DNA of 64,000 bases from contig CAYZED010000014.1 in the NCBI GenBank assembly GCA_964477445.1, forward strand, positions 1-64,000. The letters are read 5' to 3'. How positions within the stretch are numbered: the first letter of the stretch is position 1; each line of letters starts with the position of its first letter. Origin of the DNA: CAYZED01 sp964477445 (GTDB lineage Bacteria; Bacillota; Clostridia; Lutisporales; Lutisporaceae). The notes below the pieces were generated by a model that was not told where the DNA came from, did no database searches, and saw only the letters and a program-made list of their open reading frames with translations. Made by a program: the position numbers and the translations under genes. This document shows positions 1-9,367 of this stretch, in pieces.

Positions 1-443
1 TCAGAAAAAACTTACTCCTCGATTGACGCTAACCACAACAAATAAAACTTGAAACTATACATGATTGCGTGACTCTTCGTCATTTCGCTTTTTCTGCCTC
101 GGTTGCGTATTTAATATTAATTTGCGTTTCATCTTAGAATAAATTAAATAACGCAAATTCTTATGAGATACGTGCCCTCGTCAGAAAAAACTTACTCCTC
201 GATTGACGCTAACCACAACAAATAAAACTTGAAACTATACATGATTGCGTGACTCTTCGTCATTTCGCTTTTTCTGCCTCGGTTGCGTATTTAATATTAA
301 TTTGCGTTTCATCTTAGAATAAATTAAATAACGCAAATTCTTATGAGATACGTGCCCTCGTCAGAAAAAACTTACTCCTCGATTGACGCTAACCACAACA
401 AATAAAACTTGAAACCGCATTTGATTGCGTGAATCTTCGTCAT
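1..443. repeat. 180-bp tandem repeat array
   Basis: Positions 1-180 and 181-360 are identical, and 361-443 repeats the first 83 bases with a few changes (from about 415) before diverging into the leader of the next gene. The array starts at the window edge and may extend upstream. Each unit contains an inverted repeat with arms AATTTGCGTT and AACGCAAATT (119-128/150-159 and 299-308/330-339), set in a longer imperfect hairpin. All six frames of the unit contain stops, so it is not coding. The unit is too long and has no spacers, so it is not CRISPR. Confidence 0.95.
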
Positions 444-487
444 ACTTACAAATAAAACTAATATAAAATTTTATGGAGGTAAAGAAA

Positions 488-1831
488 ATGGAAAACAAAA
501 AATGTGAACCAAAAGTTACTGAGACTGAACATGTGAGACATAAAGTTATGCTTGAGGATAGTGAACTTCCAAAATCATGGTATAATATCGTGGCTGATAT
601 GCCAATAAAACCTTCGCCTTATCTTAATCCGATGACAAAGGAGCTATTAGGCCCTGAGGATATGCTCGCGATTTTTCCAAGAGAAATTGTGATGCAGGAA
701 ATGGCTAGTGAAAGATATATTCCAATTCCTGAAGAAGTCCGCGACTTGTATAAAACTTACAGATCCACTCCTCTATATAGAGCATATAGACTCGAAGAGG
801 CCATCGGAACAAGAGCAAAGATTTATTACAAATATGAAGGCGGAAACGCGACTGGTAGCCATAAGTTGAACACTGCAATTCCACAAGCATATTATAATAA
901 AGCTGAGGGAGTTAAGAGAATCACAACAGAAACTGGTGCAGGCCAATGGGGAAGTGCCATAAGTATGGCGACTTCAATGGTTGGAATCGAATGTGAAGTG
1001 TTTATGGTAAGAACAAGTTTTGAACAAAAACCATATAGAAAAAAACTTATGAATGTTTTTGGAGCAAAAGTATATGCAAGCCCTAGCGAGCAAACAGAGT
1101 TTGGGAGAGAAATGTTAAAGAATGATCCTGAATGTACAGGAAGCTTAGGAATTGCGATAACTGAAGCTGTTGAAGAAGCAGTTAAATGCAAAGATACCAA
1201 GTATGCTTTAGGTAGTGTTTTGAATCATGTTTTGTTACACCAGACAATTATTGGTCAAGAAGCAAAGCTGCAAATGGAAAAAATAGGTGATTACCCAGAC
1301 GTTATATTCGGATGCTGCGGTGGTGGAAGTAATTTTGCTGGTATTGCTTTTCCTTTCCTACAAGACAAATTAGTCTCAGGTAAAAAGCTTCGTGCTGTAG
1401 CGGTTGAGCCAAAGGCTTGCCCTTCACTTACAGAAGGTGAATATAAGTATGATTTTGGTGATACAGGCAAAATGACTCCAATGTCTATGATGTATACGCT
1501 CGGAAATGATTTTATTCCTTCAAGCATTCATGCAGGCGGATTAAGATATCATGGAGCTTCACCACTAGTTAGTCAGCTAAAACATGAAGGAATTATTGAA
1601 GCTGAAGCTTACGAGCAGGATGAGATTTTTGAGGTTGCTAGAATATTTGCTAGAGCTGAGGGGATTTTGCCAGCACCAGAATCAGCACATGCAATTAAAG
1701 GTGCAGTTGAAGAAGCAAAAAAATACATGAAAAATGCATCATCAGAAAACTGCGAAGATGCACCTGTTATATTATTCTGTTTATCAGGACATGGATATTT
1801 CGATCTCACAGCCTATGACGAAGAAGAATAG
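488..1831 (+). CDS. TrpB2-type tryptophan synthase beta-like PLP enzyme
   Basis: This encodes a PLP-dependent protein of about 447 aa of the TrpB2 family, which is longer than classical TrpB (about 400 aa) and condenses indole with serine or a related beta-substituted amino acid. The PLP-lysine region reads EGGNATGSHKLNTA, with the Schiff-base lysine in SHK. The cofactor phosphate loop is visible as GCCGGGSNFAG, and the C-terminal LSGHGYFDL is typical of the family. The ATG at 488 is preferred over the in-frame ATG at 473 because the GGAGG at 475-479 overlaps the latter. No trpA or other trp gene is adjacent, which fits the salvage role proposed for stand-alone TrpB2. It sits directly after the repeat array; no clear promoter was found. 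Confidence 0.9.
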   Translation: MENKKCEPKVTETEHVRHKVMLEDSELPKSWYNIVADMPIKPSPYLNPMTKELLGPEDMLAIFPREIVMQEMASERYIPIPEEVRDLYKTYRSTPLYRAYRLEEAIGTRAKIYYKYEGGNATGSHKLNTAIPQAYYNKAEGVKRITTETGAGQWGSAISMATSMVGIECEVFMVRTSFEQKPYRKKLMNVFGAKVYASPSEQTEFGREMLKNDPECTGSLGIAITEAVEEAVKCKDTKYALGSVLNHVLLHQTIIGQEAKLQMEKIGDYPDVIFGCCGGGSNFAGIAFPFLQDKLVSGKKLRAVAVEPKACPSLTEGEYKYDFGDTGKMTPMSMMYTLGNDFIPSSIHAGGLRYHGASPLVSQLKHEGIIEAEAYEQDEIFEVARIFARAEGILPAPESAHAIKGAVEEAKKYMKNASSENCEDAPVILFCLSGHGYFDLTAYDEEE

Positions 1832-1862
1832 AGTAAAAGATTTTGAAACGGAGCTTCTCAGA

Positions 1863-3989
1863 CTATAGGAATTCCTTTATTTTATTTATTAAGGTAAGAC
1901 TATCAATGGGTTTGGTTATATAACTATCCATTCCCACAGAAATACATTTTTCAACATCAGAAGATAGGGCGAACGCCGTAAAACCAATGATAGGCGTATG
2001 CCCATCTTCTTTTGATTCTATTAAACGAATCGCTATAGTAGCATCGTAACCATTCATTATTGGCATTTGGACATCCATTAGGATAATATCGAACTTGTCT
2101 TGTTTAAAGAATTCTAAAGCGCTCGCACCATTATCTGCTGTATCAATAATGAACTTCTCTCCTAAAACCTCTTTTAAGAATAACATGTTAATTTCATCAT
2201 CTTCTACAATAAGGATTTTTTTCTTATGAATATTACTATCTAAATCAAATGAATCACTTTGAGAAACGTTAGCATTATTTTCGCTTTCTTTTCTAATATG
2301 AGTGCTAACCTCAAATTTCAATATAAAGCTAAATGAGCTTCCTGCTCCAATTTTGCTCTCGACGGTTAAGTCGCCGCCGAGTAATAAAACTAGTTTTTTT
2401 GATATAGATAGCCCAAGACCTGTACCACCAATGTTACGCCTCATAGGGGTGGAAACTTGATTAAAACTCTCGAATATTTTTGAGGTCTCTTTATTAGAGA
2501 TGCCTATGCCAGTATCTTTCACAATAAATTTTATCGAAACGAAAGATTTTTCGAATTCGACAAGTTTTGCTGAAAGAGTAACTCCGCCATTGTCAGTGAA
2601 TTTAATCGCATTGCCCACTAAGTTTAAAAGTATTTGACTTATCCTAACAGAATCACCCAGCAAATAATTTGGGATATTCATATCAAAGTCCATTTTTAAA
2701 TATAGATTTTTTTTATCAGATATTGGGCGCATCGAATACGTTACGGTATTTAATAAGTCCTCTAAATCTAAGGATTGATAATTTAATTCTAACTTCCCAG
2801 CTTCAATTTTTGACAAATCAAGAATATCATTTATGAGTTTAATTAACAGATTTGCTGACGATTGAGCAATTGTTAAATAATTTTTTTGTCTCAACGTTAA
2901 GTCGTCTTTAGTAATAAGCTCGAGCATGCCAATAACGCCAGCCATTGGGGTTCGTATATCATGACTCATGTTAGATAGAAAAATACTTTTAGCTGTATTA
3001 GCTTTTTGGGCATCTTCTTTAGAAATAATTAAACTTCGTTCTAAATCCTTATGATCAGTAATATCATAACAAGAGCCGATATAACCTGCGAAGTTTTTCT
3101 CAAAATCATAAAAAGGCATTCCCATATCAACAATCCATCTATAATCTCCGTCATATCGTTTAAGTCTATATTCCATACTAAAAGGAAGTTTTTTTTCAAA
3201 ATGCACCAAATAGTAGCTAATGCAACGCTCGAAATCATCAGGATGGACACCTTCAGTCCAGCCAGTTCCAATCTCTTGATCGATTGTTCGGCCGGTAAAT
3301 TTAAGCCAGTTTTTGTTAAAATAGTTACACTCGCCATTTAAGCCAGATCTCCAAATTAACGAAGGGAAGTCATCGAGTAGAGTAAGATAAAAATCACGCG
3401 AACGTTCCAGCTCTCTTTTCATTTCATGATGAATTATATTATGGCTAAGGGTCCATTTGTTAAAACGTTTTGTTAAAATATACTCATACAAAGAGGTGAT
3501 ATCAATAATATCAAATTTGCTACATAGAGAAATATCATATTGACACATCATTATCATTGAGGAATTTAAAGCTAATTCACAAAAAAATTCACTCCATCTT
3601 TTATATGGATTTATGGATTTTAATGAATCTTCAGGGATTGAAATCAAAACGCATATGCCGTTATAACCTTCACGTGAAGCTTCGCTCAATTGGGCATTAA
3701 ATTTTAATCTAATTGTTTCTGATTTAGAAATAAAATCATCAAATTTTGAGGACTTTTCTTCAGAATGGAACCATTCAGAGACCGGAGTTAAATTAATAGT
3801 TGAAATGGAGATTCCTGCGTCGTAAATTTTTTTGTATAGAAAATTCAAATCAAATTCATCTGGATAAATCCAAAGATACTTAAGCGATTCGCTTTTTTCC
3901 GCAGAAATAAGAAATAGGGTACCTTCAATGAATTCATGGGCATCTTGATAGAAGTGTGAAAGATGAACGCCGGGCGTTAATCTAATCAT
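1863..3989 (-). CDS. Hybrid sensor histidine kinase (MEDS-like, PAS, HisKA, HATPase, REC)
   Basis: This is a cytosolic hybrid kinase of about 708 aa with no membrane segment. The first ~190 residues resemble the MEDS sensory domain (opening with TPGVHLSHFYQDAHEF and later CQYDISLCSKFDIIDI). A PAS/PAC domain follows at about 205-325 (W-S-GLNGECNYFNKNW). HisKA carries the phospho-acceptor histidine in SNMSHDIRTPM, HATPase has the GTGLGLSI box, and a C-terminal receiver has ILMDVQMPIMNG and a KP lysine. The start at 3989 follows GAGGGTC; the open frame runs further upstream to 4037 but lacks a ribosome site there. No DNA-binding output is attached, so it probably passes phosphate to another protein or controls an enzyme. 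The MEDS call is from memory of the family and is moderate. Confidence 0.85.
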   Translation of the reverse strand: MIRLTPGVHLSHFYQDAHEFIEGTLFLISAEKSESLKYLWIYPDEFDLNFLYKKIYDAGISISTINLTPVSEWFHSEEKSSKFDDFISKSETIRLKFNAQLSEASREGYNGICVLISIPEDSLKSINPYKRWSEFFCELALNSSMIMMCQYDISLCSKFDIIDITSLYEYILTKRFNKWTLSHNIIHHEMKRELERSRDFYLTLLDDFPSLIWRSGLNGECNYFNKNWLKFTGRTIDQEIGTGWTEGVHPDDFERCISYYLVHFEKKLPFSMEYRLKRYDGDYRWIVDMGMPFYDFEKNFAGYIGSCYDITDHKDLERSLIISKEDAQKANTAKSIFLSNMSHDIRTPMAGVIGMLELITKDDLTLRQKNYLTIAQSSANLLIKLINDILDLSKIEAGKLELNYQSLDLEDLLNTVTYSMRPISDKKNLYLKMDFDMNIPNYLLGDSVRISQILLNLVGNAIKFTDNGGVTLSAKLVEFEKSFVSIKFIVKDTGIGISNKETSKIFESFNQVSTPMRRNIGGTGLGLSISKKLVLLLGGDLTVESKIGAGSSFSFILKFEVSTHIRKESENNANVSQSDSFDLDSNIHKKKILIVEDDEINMLFLKEVLGEKFIIDTADNGASALEFFKQDKFDIILMDVQMPIMNGYDATIAIRLIESKEDGHTPIIGFTAFALSSDVEKCISVGMDSYITKPIDSLTLINKIKEFL

Positions 3990-4238
3990 TATATGACCCT
4001 CGATTCTTATTAAAATCATAAAAGTAATTATATTCATTATACAACTATTATTTTAAGAAAACTATTGCATAATAGAGCAAAAGTGCGACTCGAAACATAT
4101 AAATAACAATAACGAAACATAAACTAAATATAACTAGTATTCTTCTGTGTTATAATTACATTGATTTTCGTTTTCGTTTTTGCTATATTTATTGACTAAT
4201 ATAAGTATTTAACAAAATTTACAGGAGGTAGAACGCTC

Positions 4239-5300
4239 GTGTTGAAAGAAATTTTTGAAAAACAGATTACTAAAAATTTTATTTTCTTCGCATTACTATT
4301 GGTATTGATTTTTTTGCTTAGATCTATGATGAATCTTTTCCTATTAACTTTTTTATTTACTTTTCTTTTAAGTAGTTTGCAGGAGTTTCTATATAAGATT
4401 ATTTCGAAGGTCATAAAGGTAAGACGGATATTTATATTGGTTTTCATTTATATTTTAATTGCAACTTCGCTCTTCTTGATCATATATAGGTATGTACCTA
4501 TAATTGTTACACAAGGGTTTGCACTTGTAGACCAACTAAAAGATGTGAAAATAACTTCGGGTAATTCTAATATTGACGAATTAATTTTGCCTTACATTAA
4601 AGATTTAGATATTAGCTCTTATATGAAAAATGGAATAGGCAAAGCATTTGAAATAGCTTCAGGAATAGGAACAGCAGGGCTAAATATATTTCTATCTTTT
4701 ATACTAAGTCTATTTTTTATTGTTGAAAAGAATAGAATTCTTCGATTTATTGTAGGATTTAAAAAAAGCAAAATTTCGTATGCTATAGATTTTATAAGCT
4801 CATATGGGAAAAGTTTTATAAATTCATTCGGGAAAGTCTTAAAAACACAGTTTATTATTTCGATTATTAATAGTGTTATTTCAATAACATTTCTTGCAAT
4901 CTTGGGATTTCCACAGCTGTTGGCTCTTACATTTATGATCTTTTTATTGGGATTGGTACCTGTTGCGGGAGTTATAATCTCATTATTCCCACTAGTTATT
5001 ATAGGCTTTAAAATTGGTGGAATGATTAAAGTTGTATATGTTTTAATAATGATAGCCGTGGTTCATTTTATAGAAAGCTATATATTAAATCCTCGAATTA
5101 TGTCAGCTGAAATAAAAATCCCGGTATTTTTCATATTTATGATTCTTATTGTTTCGGAGCATTTTATGGGAGTTTGGGGTTTGTTAATTGGTGTTCCGCT
5201 TTTTGTCTTCTTTATGGATATACTTGGTGTGAAAACTGAAGAAGAAAAGAAAAAATTGAAGAATATTAAAAAAATAATTGAAGAAATAGATAAACTTTAA
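4239..5300 (+). CDS. AI-2E family transporter / PerM-like permease
   Basis: This is a 353-aa polytopic membrane protein of the AI-2E transporter (PF01594) family. Two hydrophobic stretches lie near the N terminus (about 15-35 and 65-85), a soluble loop follows, then a cluster of C-terminal membrane helices (about 205-320) with the family signature GLVPVAGVIISLFPLV and ESYILNPRIMS. It starts at GTG 4239, 10 bases after AGGAGG (4223-4228). The C terminus is charged (Lys/Glu). Members export diverse solutes or ions; the substrate cannot be told from the sequence. It is monocistronic or co-transcribed with the small gene downstream. Confidence 0.85.
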   Translation: MLKEIFEKQITKNFIFFALLLVLIFLLRSMMNLFLLTFLFTFLLSSLQEFLYKIISKVIKVRRIFILVFIYILIATSLFLIIYRYVPIIVTQGFALVDQLKDVKITSGNSNIDELILPYIKDLDISSYMKNGIGKAFEIASGIGTAGLNIFLSFILSLFFIVEKNRILRFIVGFKKSKISYAIDFISSYGKSFINSFGKVLKTQFIISIINSVISITFLAILGFPQLLALTFMIFLLGLVPVAGVIISLFPLVIIGFKIGGMIKVVYVLIMIAVVHFIESYILNPRIMSAEIKIPVFFIFMILIVSEHFMGVWGLLIGVPLFVFFMDILGVKTEEEKKKLKNIKKIIEEIDKL

Positions 5301-5380
5301 AATTTTTATCATAAATTAGTCACACTTTTCTGATAATATGAAATTAGGGAAAAATATATCATTAGTGGAAGGTGAAGAAA

Positions 5381-5656
5381 ATGACGAGATTTGGATATGC
5401 TATTGGACATGGTGGAGATTTTGGTGGCCCACATATTTTTGGTGCAATTTTGATGTGCATTTTTATGTTGCTAGTGTTTGCATTGGCAGTTGTTGGAGTA
5501 TATGCTCTAATAAAACATTTTAGACATAGAAAGCATGCTGGCATGGAATTGCCGAAAATTGACAGATCATTAGAAATTTTGAATGAAAGATATGCCGCTG
5601 GCGAAATTTCTGATGAAGAATATACCGTGAAGAAAGAAAACTTGAAAAAGGGCTGA
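5381..5656 (+). CDS. Small membrane protein with C-terminal SHOCT domain
   Basis: This encodes about 91 aa. A Gly/His-rich N terminus (YAIGHGGDFGGPHIFG) is followed by one membrane helix (about residues 19-42), a basic patch, and a C-terminal SHOCT motif (LEILNERYAAGEISDEEY), a short helical element often found at the end of small membrane or oligomerising proteins. The start at 5381 is chosen because GGAAGGTG lies just upstream; a GTG at 5372 is in frame but overlaps that site. The molecular function is unknown. Confidence 0.75.
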   Translation: MTRFGYAIGHGGDFGGPHIFGAILMCIFMLLVFALAVVGVYALIKHFRHRKHAGMELPKIDRSLEILNERYAAGEISDEEYTVKKENLKKG

Positions 5657-5681
5657 TACATTAAAAGGGTAGAATTATTTT

Positions 5682-5710
5682 AAGGAGCTATGAAAATGGC
5701 TTCTTTTTTT
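5682..5710 (+). terminator. Rho-independent terminator after SHOCT gene
   Basis: A stem of AAGGAGC with GCTTCTT (one G-U pair) around a short loop is followed by seven T. It lies 25 bases after the SHOCT gene stop. Confidence 0.7.
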
Positions 5711-5730
5711 GTGCAAGATTAAACGAAACA

Positions 5731-5760
5731 TTGAGATTAATGCCTATCTTCATGTATAAT
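5731..5760 (+). promoter_or_regulatory. Sigma-A promoter of transketolase gene
   Basis: TTGAGA (5731-5736), an 18-base spacer and a perfect TATAAT (5755-5760) stand 29 bases before the transketolase start codon. Confidence 0.75.
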
Positions 5761-5789
5761 GGGGTTATTACTATGAATGGAGATTATAA

Positions 5790-7781
5790 ATGAAGAAAAT
5801 TGATGAATTGGTTGTAAACACTATTAGGATTTTGTCGGCAGAGGCTGTCGAAAAGGCTAAATCGGGTCACCCGGGACTGCCAATGGGCTGCGCGCCTATG
5901 GCCTATACTTTATGGGCAAAACACCTTAAACATAATCCGAAGAATGCAAATTGGGTAAACAGAGATAGATTTGTTTTATCAGCAGGTCATGGCTCGATGC
6001 TTATGTATTCTTTGTTAAATATTTTTGGTTATCCTGTAAGCATTGAGGACATAAAAAACTTTAGGCAGCTCGGAAGCAAAACACCGGGTCATCCTGAGTT
6101 TGGACATACGGTGGGTGTGGAAACTACCACTGGGCCTCTAGGACAAGGTATTTGTAATGCTGTTGGAATGGCGATTTCAGAAGCCTATCTTGCTAATAAA
6201 TTTAATAAACCAGGGTTCCNNNNNNNNNNTGTTGACCATTATACATATGCATTAGCAGGTGACGGATGTCTTATGGAAGGCGTATCTGCAGAGGCTTGTT
6301 CTCTAGCAGGCACACTTGAACTTGGCAAGTTGATTTTGCTTTACGATTCAAATAACATTACCATTGAGGGCGATACAGATATCGCGTTTAGAGAATCTGT
6401 AGAAAAAAGATATCAGGCGTATGGTTGGCAGGTAATCAATGTAGCTGATGGAACAGATGTCAATGATATTGAAAAAGCGATTTCCCACGCAAAAAACGAG
6501 AAAAGAAAGCCGTCAATTATTATTATAAAAACAAAAATTGGATATGGATGCCCAGCGAAAGTTGGAAAAGCTTGCGCACATGGTGAACCACTTGGGGAAA
6601 GCAATCTTGCAGCTACTAAAACGGAGTTGGGATGGAAAGAAGAACCTTTCACAATACCAGCGAAAGTTGAAACATTTAGAGAAGAGTTTTTAGCGGAAGC
6701 TGAAGGTTTAGAGACTGAATGGAACAAAATGTTCTCTGAATATAGAAACGCTAATCCCGAATTATCAAAGGAATGGGACACATGGTTTAACGGTATTGGA
6801 TTAGAAGACATAAAGTCCAATGAAGAGTTTTGGAAGTTTGAAAAAAGCATGGCATCCAGAGATTCTTCTGGAATATTAATAAATAGATTAAAAAAACTAA
6901 TTCCTAATTTATTAGGAGGATCTGCCGACCTTGCACCGTCTAATAAGACTTATATGACAGGCGCTGGAGATTTTTCAGCNNNNNNNNNNAGAAGCGGTGC
7001 TAATTTACACTTTGGAGTGAGAGAATTCGCCATGGCTGCGATTGCTAATGGAATAGCTATTCATGGTGGATTGAGGGTTTTTGTTTCAACTTTCTTTGTG
7101 TTCAGTGATTATATGAAAGCTGCGATGAGACTTTCGGCTTTAATGAACTTGCCTGTAACATATGTTCTAACGCACGACAGCATTGGTGTTGGGGAAGATG
7201 GACCTACGCATCAGCCGATTGAACAATTAGCAGCTCTAAGAAGTATTCCGGGTATGACAGTGATAAGACCAGCTGATAATGCAGAAACTGCTGCGGCATG
7301 GTATTTAGCAGCGATAAAGAAAGATGGCCCAGTTTCACTGATACTCTCAAGACAAGGGCTACCTAGTTTAGATGGGACAGGTATTGAGACACTAAAAGGT
7401 GCTTATATATTAAAAAATTCTGAAAAAGCGACTCCGGATTTATTACTTATGGCTTCTGGATCAGAAGTGTCACTTATTTTGAAAGCGGCACAAGTCCTCA
7501 AGGAAGAAGGAATTGATGCAAGAGTAATTAGTGTACCATCGTGGGAATTGTTTGAGGCTCAGGGGAATGAATATAAAGAAAAAATAATGCCAAAAGCTGT
7601 TAGAGCGAGACTTGCAGTTGAAGCAGGATCTTCATTTGGCTGGCATAAATATGTAGGCCTTGATGGAAACACAGTAACTATGGATACTTTTGGAGCATCA
7701 GGAAAACCAGATGAGCTATTCGTAAAATTCGGATTTACAGTTGAAAATATTGTAGAGAAGTCAAAAAAGTTACTTAAATAA
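5790..7781 (+). CDS. tkt: Transketolase
   Basis: This is a full-length transketolase (about 663 codons counting unknown bases), the ThDP enzyme of the non-oxidative pentose phosphate pathway that moves two-carbon units between sugar phosphates. The N-terminal domain shows SGHPGLPMGCAPMAY, the GHP substrate histidine, and the ThDP-binding GDGCLMEG followed by NN. The middle domain has HDSIGVGEDGPTHQP and the FGVREFAM glutamate region, and the C-terminal domain is complete. Two 10-N gaps interrupt the gene (6220-6229, 6980-6989), but the reading frame continues on both sides and flanking residues match the family, so only a few residues are uncertain. The start at 5790 follows GGAGA. Confidence 0.95.
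   Translation: MKKIDELVVNTIRILSAEAVEKAKSGHPGLPMGCAPMAYTLWAKHLKHNPKNANWVNRDRFVLSAGHGSMLMYSLLNIFGYPVSIEDIKNFRQLGSKTPGHPEFGHTVGVETTTGPLGQGICNAVGMAISEAYLANKFNKPGFXXXXVDHYTYALAGDGCLMEGVSAEACSLAGTLELGKLILLYDSNNITIEGDTDIAFRESVEKRYQAYGWQVINVADGTDVNDIEKAISHAKNEKRKPSIIIIKTKIGYGCPAKVGKACAHGEPLGESNLAATKTELGWKEEPFTIPAKVETFREEFLAEAEGLETEWNKMFSEYRNANPELSKEWDTWFNGIGLEDIKSNEEFWKFEKSMASRDSSGILINRLKKLIPNLLGGSADLAPSNKTYMTGAGDFSXXXXRSGANLHFGVREFAMAAIANGIAIHGGLRVFVSTFFVFSDYMKAAMRLSALMNLPVTYVLTHDSIGVGEDGPTHQPIEQLAALRSIPGMTVIRPADNAETAAAWYLAAIKKDGPVSLILSRQGLPSLDGTGIETLKGAYILKNSEKATPDLLLMASGSEVSLILKAAQVLKEEGIDARVISVPSWELFEAQGNEYKEKIMPKAVRARLAVEAGSSFGWHKYVGLDGNTVTMDTFGASGKPDELFVKFGFTVENIVEKSKKLLK
6220..6229. other. Assembly gap (10 N) inside transketolase
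   Basis: This fixed-length run of N lies between codons for NKPGF and VDHYTY. Transketolases usually have only one or two residues between these, so the true missing length is probably a few bases. Confidence 0.9.
6980..6989. other. Assembly gap (10 N) inside transketolase
   Basis: This is a second fixed-length gap in the same gene, between GDFSA and RSGANLHFG. The frame is kept across it. Confidence 0.9.
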
Positions 7782-7793
7782 TTATGTTTTGCT

Positions 7794-7879
7794 AAATCAC
7801 TTGAATCACTTGAATCTGTTTGAATCAGTTTAAAATGTTGCTTACTGAATGATGAGTTATTGCGTTGTTCGGTAAGCAA
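7794..7879 (+). promoter_or_regulatory. Leader with TTGAATC repeats and 12-bp hairpin
   Basis: Three to four tandem TTGAATC-like units (7794-7828) are followed by an inverted repeat, TTGCTTACTGAA (7838-7849) with TTCGGTAAGCAA (7868-7879), in the leader of the TtcA-kinase fusion gene. There is no T-run, so this is not an ordinary terminator. A role as operator or RNA leader is inference. Confidence 0.4.
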
Positions 7880-7940
7880 TAATTCTATAGAAGAAAAAGG
7901 CTTATTATTGCCATTGCGGATTAATAGGAAGGAAATAAAG

Positions 7941-9356
7941 ATGAGTGAAATTGCCGGGAATGGCTGTGCGCGAATTGTCCCAGATGAAGACAGGAAACCA
8001 AATTCAGAAGTCGAAAGAAGTATTAATAAGAAATTTCGCAAGACCATTTGGTCAAAGTTTATAAATGCCATAAAGGATTATAAATTAGTTGAAGAGGGAG
8101 ATAAAATTGCGGTAGCAATTTCCGGAGGCAAAGATAGTTTGCTGATGGCAAAACTTTTTCAGGAGTTAAAACGTCATGGGAAAGTAAATTTTGAGCTTGA
8201 GTTTATTGCTATGGACCCTGGCTATCACGAACATATAAGAGCATTACTTATTGAGAATTGTGAACATTTAAATATTCCAGTAAATATTTTTGACTCAAAG
8301 ATATTCGAAGTAGTGGACAAAATTTCTAAAGAGTATCCATGTTATCTATGTGCTAAAATGAGAAGAGGCGCATTATATTCTAAGGCACAGGAATTAGGGT
8401 GTAATAAACTGGCTTTGGGTCACCACTTTAATGATGCCATTGAAACTACAATGCTGAACATGTTATACACCGGATGCATAAAAACGATGATGCCAAGGTT
8501 AAAATCTACAAACTTTAAAAACATGGAGCTTATAAGGCCTTTATATTATATAGAAGAAAAAGAAATACTGCATTTCACTAAATTTAACGGCATTTGGCCT
8601 TTGAATTGTGCTTGTATGGTATCAGCAGGGAAAATTGCAAACAAACGATACGAATTGAAAGAATGGATTGAAGAATTAAACGGCAAAATTGATCGCGTTG
8701 ATATGAATATTATGAAAGCGATTCAAAATGTTAATATGGACTGCATAATTGGTTGGCAAAGATATGGTAAAAAACACAATTTTCTTGATTTTTATGACGA
8801 TGAAGACGAAGTTTTAGGAGAAGAAAGTTCTGTTTTAAAAGAAGAATCTGGAGCGTCAATCGACTTAAAAGATGTGTCACGAGATGAAAAGTCAAATCCG
8901 CGAGTAATTGATCAACATTTCATTTTTAATTCTCTTAATTCTTTGTATTATACAGCAGGAGTCAATCCCACTAAAACACAGGAGTTGATACTTGATTTGT
9001 CAGATTATTTAAGGGCGGAACTAGATGACAATTTTGAGACTTCAAGTTGGGAAGTGGGAAGAGAAGTAGAATTAATTAACGCATATTTAAATTTACAAAA
9101 AACAAGACATGGAAATCGCTTGAGATATATGGTTTCTTCGGATATTGACGATTCTCTTATGATTAGTTCAGGTTCAGTATATAGAAATGTTGAATCCTAT
9201 TTCAAAAACTGCATTGAAAAAAAATTATCAAGCATAAATATTTCAATAGAATTCTTAATTCGAGATGATTTGGGATACGCAATTATAGAAGACTCGGTCA
9301 GTGAATATAAAAAAGAAATATTTTTTGAAGATATAGAGAATCTAATTTCTCTTTAG
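7941..9356 (+). CDS. TtcA-like PP-loop Fe-S protein fused to LytS-type kinase-like domain
   Basis: This 471-aa protein has two unrelated parts. Residues ~35-280 are a TtcA/TtuA-type PP-loop ATPase that would adenylate tRNA for 2-thiolation: the ATP loop SGGKDS is at 61-66, a CxxC pair at Cys134/Cys137 and further cysteines at 223/225, matching the three-cysteine Fe-S site known in TtcA. After an acidic linker (~285-320), residues ~322-395 match the His_kinase (PF06580) dimerisation/phospho-acceptor region (DQHFIFNSLNSLYY, His326). The C-terminal ATPase part is short and lacks recognisable N and G boxes, so autophosphorylation is doubtful. The start at 7941 follows AGGAAGGAA; the open frame extends to 7860. 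A response regulator begins 11 bases after the stop, which suggests one signalling unit. Confidence 0.85.
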   Translation: MSEIAGNGCARIVPDEDRKPNSEVERSINKKFRKTIWSKFINAIKDYKLVEEGDKIAVAISGGKDSLLMAKLFQELKRHGKVNFELEFIAMDPGYHEHIRALLIENCEHLNIPVNIFDSKIFEVVDKISKEYPCYLCAKMRRGALYSKAQELGCNKLALGHHFNDAIETTMLNMLYTGCIKTMMPRLKSTNFKNMELIRPLYYIEEKEILHFTKFNGIWPLNCACMVSAGKIANKRYELKEWIEELNGKIDRVDMNIMKAIQNVNMDCIIGWQRYGKKHNFLDFYDDEDEVLGEESSVLKEESGASIDLKDVSRDEKSNPRVIDQHFIFNSLNSLYYTAGVNPTKTQELILDLSDYLRAELDDNFETSSWEVGREVELINAYLNLQKTRHGNRLRYMVSSDIDDSLMISSGSVYRNVESYFKNCIEKKLSSINISIEFLIRDDLGYAIIEDSVSEYKKEIFFEDIENLISL

Positions 9357-9367
9357 GAGTTGCGATT

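Noticed and set aside
1..443. CRISPR array
   Set aside because: The units are 180 bp and directly adjoining, with no spacers and no cas genes nearby.
892..1200. Antisense open frames within many genes (example here)
   Set aside because: They are shadows of strongly coding frames on the other strand and have no ribosome sites or recognisable domains.
5338..5523. Alternative 61-codon frame overlapping the SHOCT gene
   Set aside because: It lacks a ribosome binding site and has an unlikely Trp/Cys-rich composition; the SHOCT frame has a good site and domain.
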